Assembly (NCBI GenBank): GCA_905214305.1
Contig: CAJMLK010000052.1
Coordinates: 1-19,592 of the forward strand
Length of the DNA: 19,592 bases
Source: an uncultured bacterium
Lineage (GTDB): Bacteria; Desulfobacterota; Desulfovibrionia; Desulfovibrionales; Desulfovibrionaceae
Direction of reading: 5' to 3'
Under the pieces are notes generated by a model. It worked only from the letters and a program-made list of their open reading frames with translations, made no database searches and had not been told where the DNA came from. Positions 1 to 7,945 of this stretch are shown in pieces. Both the position numbers and the translations under genes were made by a program. Every line of letters begins with the position of its first letter. Position 1 is the first letter of the stretch.

Positions 1-105
1 GAAAGTGCAGCGCGCCACAATGTGGCGTGGATTCAGCCGAAAATCGCATTTTTCGACTGAATGAACACTTTGAAATGTGAAGCATTTCAGAGTTAATCTG
101 CTCTA
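1..105 (+). repeat. Dispersed repeat family B, copy 1 (cut by the window edge)
   Basis: This stretch aligns with 11667-11767 through shared blocks such as GCCACAATGTGGC, CCGAAAATCGCATT and GAAGCATTTCA. It contains successive hairpins: GCCAC/GTGGC, a CGAAAA/TTTTCG stem, and a 10-bp stem CTTTGAAATG/CATTTCAGAG with one mismatch. It ends in TTAATCTGCTCTA, the same right end as family A. It lies just past the tamB terminator. The left part is outside the window. Confidence 0.75.
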
Positions 106-136
106 GAAAGCGGTCTATCCGTAGATTGGATGCAAA

Positions 137-169
137 CGCGGCAAGGATTCCACAGGAATCCTTGCCGCG
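137..169 (-). terminator. Terminator of the tamA-tamB operon
   Basis: A perfect 15-bp inverted repeat (137-151 and 155-169) with a 3-nt loop lies 18 nt past the tamB stop codon. Read on the minus strand it is followed by only a short TTT run, so it may act partly as an RNA-stabilising hairpin. Confidence 0.75.
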
Positions 170-187
170 AAACACTTTGAACTTGCT

Positions 188-3100
188 CTAATAGTTATAT
201 TTCCAGCGTATGCCACCCCAGGTGCTCTGCTGCTCCGAGCGCAGTTCAAGGCTGGTGCGCGGCGTCAGCTCAAGCTGAATGATGAAAGCCGTGCTGCCTT
301 GCTTCATGCCTTGCTGCACACCCACATAAATAATCTCTGTAATGTATTTTCCCATTTCCACAGCAGTGCCTGCACCCATGCCCTCATCGTCGGACGGGTC
401 GCCAGATCCGCTGGTTGGTGTAGAGCTCAGGCGCAATACGTCAACGCCCAGAACATTGCGCGTAACGTCAAAAATTCCGCCGCCGCCCGAGCCAAAACCG
501 GCCAGTTGCGCCACGGCTCCGGCCAGACGCAGGTTTTCCAGCCGCCCAAGTTCGTTGGTGCTTTTGCCGAAAAGAATCTGGGCGAGTATTTCGTCACGGG
601 GCAATTCCGGTTCACTGCTGAGCGAAAGCTTCATCTTGCGCACGGTTCCCGTAATGCTCACATAGGACGTAAGATTGGGCGTTTCATTGGCAAGCTTGAG
701 GTCCAGCAGGGGGTTGCTCAAAGAGCCGCCCGCAAAGGTTATCGTGCCGCGTGAAAGCTTGAATATCTTGGTCAGAAAATCAAAGCTGCCCTTGACGGCC
801 ATGATCTGCCCCGTGATCTGCGGGTCTTCGGGTGTGCCCGAGACCAGCAGATCGGCTTTCCATTCACTGCTGAGGCCATGCCCTTCCACCAGAAAACGGC
901 CGGGAATGACGATACGCAGGTTCAGGCTGCCCTTTGCTTCGGGCTTGCCGCTTGCGGTTCCAGCGGTGGAAACGCTTTGCGCCGTGCCGGGAGCGGGGTT
1001 TTCGCTGATGGGCAGGGTGGTGACGCTGCCGCCCACAGCCAGCTTGTTCAATTGCACAAGCCCCTGATTGACGGTGATCAGCCCGTCCACTTTGGGGGCG
1101 GTGGCGCTGCCCGTTACGCCCACATCGCCCGAAAGCTCAATGCGTATGTCGCGGCGACTCAGGGGGCGCAGATGGTCGATGGTGGTCTTGATGTCCAGCC
1201 TGCTGCCGTCAAGGCTGCCGTATCCGGCCACCCGCAGCTTGCCGCCAAGGCCGCCGGCGGCGTCCAGCTCAAGCCGCGCCACGCCGGGCAGGGCGCTTGC
1301 CCCTTTGCCACGGCCTTCCTCAAGGTTGAGGCGCAGGTTGATGTTGGTCAGCAGCACACCCTGAAGCAGGTTTTCATACTTGCCCCTGTCAATGAGGACA
1401 GAACCTCTGGCCGAGGGGGCGGACAGCGTGCCGCCGAGGTCTACGGACATGCTCACGTTGCCCGCAAAGCGCTGGTCAGCCAGCGGCAGCAGGGACCAGA
1501 GCGGCCCGGCGGCCCCTTTCCAGCGAACCTGCCCGCGAAGGGGGCCGTGCATGTCGGGTTGCGGCAGGCCGTCCTTGCTGAAGGCAAGGGGCACGCGCGC
1601 TTCAAGGCGCGCTTCCGTGCCGCCAAGCGCCTGAATGCTTTCCTTGTCCACGGCCAGCCGCGCCACAAGGCTTGCCCCTTCGATACGCCCGGAAAGACCC
1701 ACATTCAGTGGCTTGAGGGGGCTGCCGGGAACCCGGAGCTGGCGGACGCCAAACTGAAAGTCGCCGCCCGGACGGGCAGGGCTGCCCGTCAGACGCGCGC
1801 GGGCCTCCACCGTGCCTTCCGGCAGGGCGGGGACGAGCTTTTTCCAGGGCGTGAGCGCAAGGGCATCCAGATCAAGCCGGGCATCCAGCCTGTCCTGCCC
1901 CAGAGCGGCATTGACGCGCAGTCTGCCGCCGGGGATAAGGCGCATGTCCAGACCGCTCAAAGCCATGCCGCTGTCGCCATAGCGCAGATTTGCCCCGGGA
2001 CTTGCTCTGAAGCCAAGATCATGCCCGGTCAGCGTTGCCTCAAGCCGTTGCAGCTGCACAAGGCCCGGCTGCCAGCGCGCGTTGACGCGGGCCGCCACGC
2101 TGCCCGCTGTTTCCACACTGGCGTCCAGCGGGCCGTGAAGCGAACCGTTGGCCCGAACTTTTGTGCCGAGAGAGAGATCACCCTGACGCAGGGCCGCGAG
2201 GTCAAGCCGGGCGGACAGATTGGCAGCGCCGAAAAGGTCACGCAGGGTGGCCTCGCCCGAAAGGTTTTGCAGGGTCAGGGGAGCGGCAGTTCCGGCCTTG
2301 TAGCTGAGGCGCGGCACATTCCAGCGCAGCAGGACCTGCTGGTTGAAGCGCACTGCCGGGGAGGCGTTGGCGGCTGTCGCCCGCGTGGCGTCAGCCTGCG
2401 CGGAACTGGCGCCATTGCTGCCCGGAGCAGGGGGGAGACTGTTGCCTTGTGCCGGTTTTGGCGGTGTGGATTTTTCCGGCGCTGTGCCATCAGCTGCGCC
2501 CGTTGCGGCAGTGGCTTCCGAAGCGGCAGGCACTGTGGTGCGCTCGGCGCGCAGCTCAAGGCTCAGCGAAGCGTCTCCATCCAGCTGCGCACCCGGTACA
2601 AGGCCTGAAAGGGCGGCCCAATCGGTGACACGCACGTCCAGTCTGCCATCGCAGCCGGGCATGCTGCCGGGGGGCAGCACTGCGGCTACCTGTCCGGCGG
2701 CCTCCACTCCAAGGGCATCAAGGCGCAGTTTGCGCAGGCCCGCCTGAAGGATTCCATCTTCTTTACGGCCCGCAAAAATTTGTCCGGCAAGGCTCAGGGG
2801 GCGGTTGTCCCACTGTCCGCTCACGTCCAGCTGGAGCACCAGCTGCGGCGCGGCTTCCTGTCCGCCTTGCGGGGAACCGGCCTGAGCCGTGGCGGGCGCG
2901 GCGTCTTTTCCTGCATCTGATGCAGAGTCTTGCCCGGCGGGCGCAGCGGCGCCGATGTTGCCGTCTTCCGACAGAAGCAGGGCCTGTCGCCAGTTGAGGG
3001 GACTTGCCACAAGGCTTGCCACGGCCTTTTCCAGCCTGTGGTCGCCCATGCGCAGATCAGCGCACTCGAGACGGAGGTTCAGGATGGGGGCTTCCAGCGG

Positions 3101-5017
3101 GCCTTCAGCCGTGAGGCTGACAACGCCCGGTGCGGCCAGCATGTCCAGAGGATTGGACTCCTCCCCGGAGGGGGTGGCGCGCGGGGCGGGGTTTTCCAGC
3201 GGTGCGACGCTCAGGCGCAGGTTTGCCGCCAGAGGGCCGTAAAGCCAGGAGATGTCTTGCGCGTTCATGCGCGCTGTTGCCGGGGGGCGGGTTGCGGCTG
3301 CGGCTGCGGACGCGGCTGCGGACGTATCCGGGCTGTGCCATGTGATATGCCCGGTTCCGCTAAGCGGGCCGGCCTTGAGGTCAAATCTTGTCAGCCCGGC
3401 GCGGGCTGTGGCGGCCATGTTGCCGGGCGCGCCGGGAACGACCAGAGCCTGAGCCTCAAGGGCCAGAGACAGGCGCGCACCATGAGCCAGCAGCGTGGCA
3501 AGAGGCTCGGAGGGTCTGGGTGTGTCTTGCGAACCGGACGGAGCCTGCGGCTTCGCCGACGTGGTCGTGTTCGCCGTGTTCGCCGAATTGTCCGGTTTGG
3601 CGGAACCGGTGGAACCGGGGGAATCGGTTTGGCCCGCCGTAGCGTGCTGACCGGGGGCCGCGGCCGCTTGAGGGGTTTCTTCTGCTCTGTGCCTGTCTTC
3701 ATCCGGCATGGCCGCGGAAGCCACGGGCTGAACCGCAGCCTCCAGGCTGCTGGTCACAAGAAGGGTCTGGACAGCAGTTTTGCCGGACGTGTCTTCACGC
3801 GGGGCAAAGTCTGCTTTCACGCGCACTTCAAGACCGCCGCAAGGGGTGTCGGCCACAAGCAGGGGCGCATGGCTCTGGCCGGAGGCAGTCAGCACCATGC
3901 TGAGGCTGCCGCCCTTGCTGCCTGCCTTGAGGCCCGCTTCAACATCTGCCCTGAAGAATGCATCGTCGGAAAGAGGCGCGGCAGCGGCGGAGGTATGGGC
4001 AGGGACAGCGCCCTGTGCATTTTCTGTCTGTGTACTTGTCGGGCCTGTACTTGCTGGGCCAGTAGCTGCCTTGTCAGAGCCTGTCTGGCCCGAGCCTGTC
4101 TGGCCCGAGTCTGTCTGGCCCGAGCCTGTCTGGGCAGAGCCTGTATGGCCTGCATCGCCGTGCCCTGTGTCTGTCTGTCCGTTCCGGGCAGCGGTTTCAT
4201 TTTGCGGGACCGCAGGCGTTCGCCCCTGCCCGCCGCTTGCGGCAATGGCGGCGGAGGCGCTGGCCTCCTGATGCTGCCCGGAGGTGTGCGCGTTTTCGCT
4301 GGCCTCCTGCCCGGCATGTTCCTTTTTTTCTTCGCCACCGGCCGGAAGAGCCGCGCCGAGCAGTGACTGCGGCAAAGCGGCGTCCACAATGGCCAGACGT
4401 TCCAGATGTATGGCGGGCAGCCAGCCGGGCAGGGTGTTCAGGGCTTGCACGGCTTCGCCCAGTGCGGTGCGCAGACTGTGTTCCGTCATGGGAGGGGAAG
4501 GTTCGGCCGGTGCATCGGCGGGCATATCCGGCAGACGGAGCAGCCGGGGATTATGGCTGACAAGCCCGCTGATGCGGAGGGTTCCGGGCAAGGCAGTCCA
4601 GTCCCATGCAAAAGTATTGAGGGGTGCTTCAAGCCACAGCCCGTGGGCGTCCGCCAGTTCAACCCCCACCTGCATGCTGAAGGGCAGTGAGCCGGAAAGG
4701 CGCGTCAGGCGTATATGCAGGCCGCTTGTTTCCGCCGAAGCGGCAAGAACGGTGTTGACCTCGTCCCTGAGCCACGCCTGCACATTTTCGTTGCGCAGCG
4801 CCAAAAGAATGCCCGCGAGAAAAAACAGCAGCAACAGCAGCAGAAAAGCCATGCTGCGCCACAAGATGCGCCATATGCGGGAAAAACGGGATGCGCCGGG
4901 CCGCCTCGGACCTTTGCCGGGCTGGCCGAGGGTTATGGGCCCCTCTGTCGCAGCATCTGTAACAGCACCGGTCACAGCAGTGCCATCCGGGCCGGTATGG
5001 GAAGAAAACGTCGTCAT
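188..5017 (-). CDS. tamB: TamB-family translocation and assembly protein (DUF490)
   Basis: This 1609-residue protein is the inner-membrane-anchored partner of TamA. In the known system TamB spans the periplasm as a beta-taco and helps outer-membrane protein assembly or phospholipid transport. Residues about 52-74 form one signal-anchor helix. The rest is beta-rich, and the last 350 residues fit the DUF490/TamB C-terminal domain, ending in an aromatic WGGIRWKYNY tail. It is clearly longer than E. coli TamB (about 1260 aa). The extra length is Ala/Ser/Gly/Gln-rich, probably disordered segments near residues 215-345, 430-510, 690-730 and 830-890, one holding GQTGS pentapeptide repeats. The start codon overlaps the tamA stop by one base (TGATG), which implies translational coupling. 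Family assignment is firm; the function of the insertions is unknown. Confidence 0.92.
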   Translation of the reverse strand: MTTFSSHTGPDGTAVTGAVTDAATEGPITLGQPGKGPRRPGASRFSRIWRILWRSMAFLLLLLLFFLAGILLALRNENVQAWLRDEVNTVLAASAETSGLHIRLTRLSGSLPFSMQVGVELADAHGLWLEAPLNTFAWDWTALPGTLRISGLVSHNPRLLRLPDMPADAPAEPSPPMTEHSLRTALGEAVQALNTLPGWLPAIHLERLAIVDAALPQSLLGAALPAGGEEKKEHAGQEASENAHTSGQHQEASASAAIAASGGQGRTPAVPQNETAARNGQTDTGHGDAGHTGSAQTGSGQTDSGQTGSGQTGSDKAATGPASTGPTSTQTENAQGAVPAHTSAAAAPLSDDAFFRADVEAGLKAGSKGGSLSMVLTASGQSHAPLLVADTPCGGLEVRVKADFAPREDTSGKTAVQTLLVTSSLEAAVQPVASAAMPDEDRHRAEETPQAAAAPGQHATAGQTDSPGSTGSAKPDNSANTANTTTSAKPQAPSGSQDTPRPSEPLATLLAHGARLSLALEAQALVVPGAPGNMAATARAGLTRFDLKAGPLSGTGHITWHSPDTSAAASAAAAATRPPATARMNAQDISWLYGPLAANLRLSVAPLENPAPRATPSGEESNPLDMLAAPGVVSLTAEGPLEAPILNLRLECADLRMGDHRLEKAVASLVASPLNWRQALLLSEDGNIGAAAPAGQDSASDAGKDAAPATAQAGSPQGGQEAAPQLVLQLDVSGQWDNRPLSLAGQIFAGRKEDGILQAGLRKLRLDALGVEAAGQVAAVLPPGSMPGCDGRLDVRVTDWAALSGLVPGAQLDGDASLSLELRAERTTVPAASEATAATGAADGTAPEKSTPPKPAQGNSLPPAPGSNGASSAQADATRATAANASPAVRFNQQVLLRWNVPRLSYKAGTAAPLTLQNLSGEATLRDLFGAANLSARLDLAALRQGDLSLGTKVRANGSLHGPLDASVETAGSVAARVNARWQPGLVQLQRLEATLTGHDLGFRASPGANLRYGDSGMALSGLDMRLIPGGRLRVNAALGQDRLDARLDLDALALTPWKKLVPALPEGTVEARARLTGSPARPGGDFQFGVRQLRVPGSPLKPLNVGLSGRIEGASLVARLAVDKESIQALGGTEARLEARVPLAFSKDGLPQPDMHGPLRGQVRWKGAAGPLWSLLPLADQRFAGNVSMSVDLGGTLSAPSARGSVLIDRGKYENLLQGVLLTNINLRLNLEEGRGKGASALPGVARLELDAAGGLGGKLRVAGYGSLDGSRLDIKTTIDHLRPLSRRDIRIELSGDVGVTGSATAPKVDGLITVNQGLVQLNKLAVGGSVTTLPISENPAPGTAQSVSTAGTASGKPEAKGSLNLRIVIPGRFLVEGHGLSSEWKADLLVSGTPEDPQITGQIMAVKGSFDFLTKIFKLSRGTITFAGGSLSNPLLDLKLANETPNLTSYVSITGTVRKMKLSLSSEPELPRDEILAQILFGKSTNELGRLENLRLAGAVAQLAGFGSGGGGIFDVTRNVLGVDVLRLSSTPTSGSGDPSDDEGMGAGTAVEMGKYITEIIYVGVQQGMKQGSTAFIIQLELTPRTSLELRSEQQSTWGGIRWKYNY
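4065..4155 (-). repeat. 15-bp tandem repeat inside tamB (GQTGS repeats)
   Basis: About five to six copies of a 15-bp unit related to CCTGTCTGGCCCGAG occur in tandem. They encode GQTGS/GQTDS pentapeptides at about residues 289-317 of TamB. The unit is a multiple of three, so gain or loss of copies would keep the frame. Confidence 0.85.
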
Positions 5018-6990
5018 CAGAAAGACTGCCCTATGCTCACGTAGATTTGAAGTGGCGGGTCGCCATCCCTGGGTTGCAGGGGAAAGCCCACGTCCAGCCG
5101 CAGGGGGCCTATGGGCGTATAGTAGCGCAGGCCAAGACCGGCGCCCCAGTCCATCTCGCCGATTATGCGGGGAACTTCGTCACGGTAGACCATGCCGCCG
5201 TCAAGAAAGGGAACCAGACCCACATCATCGGTGATCTTGTAGCGCGCTTCGAGGTTGATGACCTGAAAGGAGCGCCCGCCAAGGGGATCACCGCTTTTAT
5301 CTTCCGGCCCGATGGACTGGTAGGCGTAGCCGCGTACAGAGCCGGCCCCGCCCGCATAATACCGCAGGCTGCCGGGAATATTGCGCAGAGCCGCGCCGGA
5401 CATGGCCCCGGCCTCAACCCGGCCCGCCAGCACCAGCTTGTCGTCGGGGCGTCCTTCCTTGCGGAAGGGGGCATAGTAGCCGCTGGCCTCCAGAGAACCG
5501 GCCATGACCGTAAAGCTTTCGCCGTAAAAGCCCGAATTGGGGTTGGCCTTGAGGGTGATTTCCGAACCGCGCGTGGGGTTGAGCACATTGTTGCGGCTGT
5601 CGCGCCGCACGCTGGCCCTGGGACCGGCATAGCCGTAAAACTGTTCTGTCCTGCCATTTTCCTTGATGGAACCGCTTTGGCCGCCAGCACCGAGGCTGCC
5701 CCACCACAGACGCGAAATGCGGCGCTCAAGAGCGGCCGAAGCGCTGGCCGAGGTACTTTTGTAAGCCTCGGTGTCTTCGCGCAGGGTCGAGCCTGAAGCC
5801 AGCAGGCGCTGCTCGCGCACCAGAAAGGCCGGTTTTTCAAAGGCGGCCTTGATGCCCTGCACCTGTGTGGCGATGGGGGCGCTGACCATCAGTTTTTCGC
5901 CGTTGCCGAAAAGGTTGCGGTGTTCCCAAAAGCCTTCCACGCCCAGCCCGGTATCCGTGTCGTAGCGTGCGCTGCCGCCCACTGAGCGGAAGGGCAGTTC
6001 GCTCACGGCCACCTCGATGGGCAAAACGGCCAGTCCGTCCTTGCTGCGGGGCAGCGCGCCGTTTTTGTCGGCGCCGTCTTTGCCTGCCAGCAGTTCTTCT
6101 TTGGGCCGCACCTCAACAGAGCGGAAAAGGCCGAGACCGCGAAGCTGGTTGGCGTAGTCGTCCATACGCTCCGTATCCCACGGTTCATCGCCGGGAATCC
6201 AGGGGGTCAGCCGTTGCAGATAGGCTGCATTGACGCCCTTGTTGCCCGTGACGTCCACGTTGCCCATAAGGGCTGGCGGGCCGGGATTTATGCTGATATC
6301 GGCATTGACCTGTTTCTTTTCGGCATCAAGCGTGTAGCGGGCCTGAATGACAGCGGCCAGAGGATAGCCCTGTGTATGCAGTTTTTCGGGCAGGGCCTCC
6401 ACCGCGTTCAGCAGGGTGTCGGCCACAACGGGCTTGCCCACGTCAACGCCGGGCAGCACTGCGGGAAAGGATGGCGGGGGAACAGGCTCTGTTTGCAGCC
6501 CCCAAAAACCTACTTCGCGCTGCCGATTTTTGAAGGGGGCGGGTATGTCAGGAACCGGCTCATAGCTTACGTCGGCCCGGCCGAGGGTATAGCGCGGCCC
6601 TGCCACAAGGGTCAGCGTGACGCGCAGGGGTTTGGCTTCTTCATCAAAGCTGAAAGAGGCAGACCCTTCATAGTAGCACTGGGAATGCAGCAGGCGCACG
6701 GCCGTATCCACATCGGCACGGGCGCGGCGTTCCAGAGCAAGCATGCTGTCGGGCGGTTCGTTGCTGAGCTGCGCCAGCTGGCTTACACCTTTCATTTTGC
6801 CTTCAAGGGAAGACGGGCCGCCCTCAACCCTGATGCGCAGGGAATAGGGCACGGGGTCGCCGCGCCATGCGGCTTCAAGCGCTTCCTGCTCCTGTGCCTG
6901 ACCGGACATGGCGTCATCGGTCCTGGGCTTCAGAAGGCCGCAGCCCCCGAGGCATAATGCCAGAAGCAGCAGCAACAGGCAGCGTAACAT
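5017..6990 (-). CDS. tamA: TamA/BamA-family (Omp85) outer-membrane protein with lipoprotein signal
   Basis: This Omp85-family barrel protein is the outer-membrane partner of TamB. The ATG chosen at 6990 gives 657 residues beginning MLRCLLLLLLALCLGGCGLL, a hydrophobic signal ending in a lipobox-like LGGC (Cys17). POTRA-like repeats fill about residues 50-310, for example the PPALMGNVDVTGNKGV segment. The C-terminal half is a surface-antigen D15 barrel with the conserved GSVRGY motif and a terminal Phe (IGQSF). No strong Shine-Dalgarno sequence precedes 6990 or the in-frame ATG at 7014, so the exact start is uncertain. The frame is open to 7230, but that extension crosses the promoter and a tandem repeat. 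Omp85 proteins usually have a Sec signal rather than a lipoprotein signal; TamL of Bacteroidetes is the known lipoprotein exception. Confidence 0.88.
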   Translation of the reverse strand: MLRCLLLLLLALCLGGCGLLKPRTDDAMSGQAQEQEALEAAWRGDPVPYSLRIRVEGGPSSLEGKMKGVSQLAQLSNEPPDSMLALERRARADVDTAVRLLHSQCYYEGSASFSFDEEAKPLRVTLTLVAGPRYTLGRADVSYEPVPDIPAPFKNRQREVGFWGLQTEPVPPPSFPAVLPGVDVGKPVVADTLLNAVEALPEKLHTQGYPLAAVIQARYTLDAEKKQVNADISINPGPPALMGNVDVTGNKGVNAAYLQRLTPWIPGDEPWDTERMDDYANQLRGLGLFRSVEVRPKEELLAGKDGADKNGALPRSKDGLAVLPIEVAVSELPFRSVGGSARYDTDTGLGVEGFWEHRNLFGNGEKLMVSAPIATQVQGIKAAFEKPAFLVREQRLLASGSTLREDTEAYKSTSASASAALERRISRLWWGSLGAGGQSGSIKENGRTEQFYGYAGPRASVRRDSRNNVLNPTRGSEITLKANPNSGFYGESFTVMAGSLEASGYYAPFRKEGRPDDKLVLAGRVEAGAMSGAALRNIPGSLRYYAGGAGSVRGYAYQSIGPEDKSGDPLGGRSFQVINLEARYKITDDVGLVPFLDGGMVYRDEVPRIIGEMDWGAGLGLRYYTPIGPLRLDVGFPLQPRDGDPPLQIYVSIGQSF

Positions 6991-7086
6991 CCCGTGCGCC
7001 GAATTATCGGGCATGCGAAAGAACACGGTGCATTCGGAGTGGAAGGAATTCAGGGGCTTTTTGGAGGGTACAACACACATGGCGAC

Positions 7087-7115
7087 AATATACGCCCTAT
7101 GCGCGGCCTTAGCAA
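7087..7115 (-). promoter_or_regulatory. Putative sigma70 promoter for tamA-tamB
   Basis: On the minus strand TTGCTA (7110-7115) is followed after 17 nt by TATATT (7087-7092). Transcription would begin near 7080, about 90 nt before the tamA start. This supports the shorter reading of tamA. Confidence 0.55.
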
Positions 7116-7145
7116 GAAACATTCGCATAATATCTATCTGTATCA

Positions 7146-7181
7146 AGGGCTGTATCGAGGGCTGTATCGAGGGCTGTATTG
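7146..7181. repeat. 12-bp tandem repeat upstream of the tamA promoter
   Basis: Three contiguous copies of AGGGCTGTATCG occur, the third with one change (TATTG), and a partial copy precedes them. They sit about 30 bp upstream of the putative -35 box of tamA, in the gap between the divergent tamA and dsrE-like genes. Confidence 0.85.
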
Positions 7182-7275
7182 CGAGCAAAACCGTACGGCT
7201 GCGGCCAGTGCACGTTCCATTGCTTGGCAAAGCGGCGCGCCCCTGCTACTACTTGTGACATGCCCGGCGTCTGCC

Positions 7276-7294
7276 GGAACCCGCCGCGGGTTCC
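7276..7294 (+). promoter_or_regulatory. Inverted repeat in the dsrE-like upstream region
   Basis: A perfect 7-bp inverted repeat, GGAACCC and GGGTTCC with a 5-nt spacer GCCGC, ends 28 nt before the dsrE-like start codon. It could be an operator or a leader hairpin. No function can be assigned. Confidence 0.45.
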
Positions 7295-7322
7295 ACCTGG
7301 CGGCAACGTATGGAGAATATGT

Positions 7323-7670
7323 ATGAATTATGATCTCTGCCTGCATATCGACAGCAATGAGCCTGCCATCCTGAAACTGGTGCTGAAAAATGCGGCCAAT
7401 TATATCAAGGGGCTGCCCGGCCAACGCTTTCAGCTTGTGGTGGTTGCCAATGGCCCTGCCGTCAATCACTTTACCCGCAAAAATGAAGAATCTCGCGCAG
7501 TGGCCGCGCCCCTGCAGGATCAGGGCCTGCGCATTCTGCTTTGCGCCAATGCTCTGGCTGACAACGGCATAAGCCATGATGACATCTGGCCCGGCTGTGA
7601 CGTTGTGCCCGCTGGTCTGGTGGAAATAGTGCGCCTGCAGCGCGAGGGCTTTGCCTACATCAAGCCCTGA
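7323..7670 (+). CDS. DsrE/DsrF-like family protein
   Basis: This 115-residue protein matches the single-domain DsrE-like fold of small sulfur-relay or sulfur-sensing proteins. Visible family signatures are the strand-turn VVVANGPAVNHF (about residues 39-50), Cys74 in ILLCANAL at the usual position of the reactive cysteine, and the C-terminal VVPAGLVEIVRLQREGFAYIKP block typical of the family. The ATG at 7323 has a GGAG ribosome-binding site 9 nt upstream; an earlier in-frame ATG at 7179 would add a non-conserved extension. It is divergent from tamA and precedes thiM in the same direction with a 275-bp gap, so co-transcription is uncertain. The exact sulfur partner cannot be told from sequence. 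Confidence 0.85.
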   Translation: MNYDLCLHIDSNEPAILKLVLKNAANYIKGLPGQRFQLVVVANGPAVNHFTRKNEESRAVAAPLQDQGLRILLCANALADNGISHDDIWPGCDVVPAGLVEIVRLQREGFAYIKP

Positions 7671-7715
7671 CGCTTCAGCGCCGGGTGGTCAGCCTCAACC
7701 CGGCCATGCCGGGCA

Positions 7716-7731
7716 ATGCAATGCATTGCAT
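7716..7731. promoter_or_regulatory. 16-bp perfect palindrome between dsrE-like and thiM
   Basis: The sequence ATGCAATGCATTGCAT is its own reverse complement. It lies 46 bp past the dsrE-like stop and about 215 bp before the thiM start. It could be a protein-binding site or a hairpin. There is no T-run to suggest a terminator. Confidence 0.4.
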
Positions 7732-7760
7732 GCTGCCATGCTGCCTGCGGGTCCGTCGTC

Positions 7761-7892
7761 AGGGCAATTTCAAGGTGAAAATTCTCTGACGGATCATGAC
7801 GGCAGCGGCGGCCATGAAACGTGCATGACCGGGCGCGCCATGCCTGAAAATCCTTGCAGAGCAGGTAACTCGTTTCATTCGTAAACTGCTCC
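7761..7892 (+). repeat. Possible decayed copy of repeat family A
   Basis: The left end GGGCAATTTCAAGGTGAAAA with a following CTCTGACGG resembles the hairpin end of family A (GAGCAATTTCAC...CTCTGACGG in the copy at 19507). The right end GTAAACTGCTCC resembles TTAATCTGCTCT. The middle is not clearly alignable by eye, so this is tentative. Confidence 0.35.
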
Positions 7893-7945
7893 AGAAGCGC
7901 CCGATGACCTCCGGCGCTTTTCCGTTCTTGCCGAAAGGAGGCAGA

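Noticed and set aside
878..4366. Long plus-strand open frames (576 and 478 codons) opposite tamB
   Set aside because: They are antisense shadows caused by the high GC content; their products are Arg/Gly/Cys/Ala-rich with no family features, while the minus strand encodes a clear TamB.
6991..7230. N-terminal extension of TamA to 7230
   Set aside because: It would translate the promoter and the 12-bp tandem repeats and place the lipoprotein signal about 80 residues into the protein.
7671..7945. TPP riboswitch before thiM
   Set aside because: The conserved CTGAGA and ACCTGATCTGGATAATGCCAGCG-type elements are not present in this gap on inspection.
7904..7945. Earlier thiM start at ATG 7904
   Set aside because: It lacks a ribosome-binding site, whereas AAAGGAGG precedes ATG 7946, where family conservation starts.
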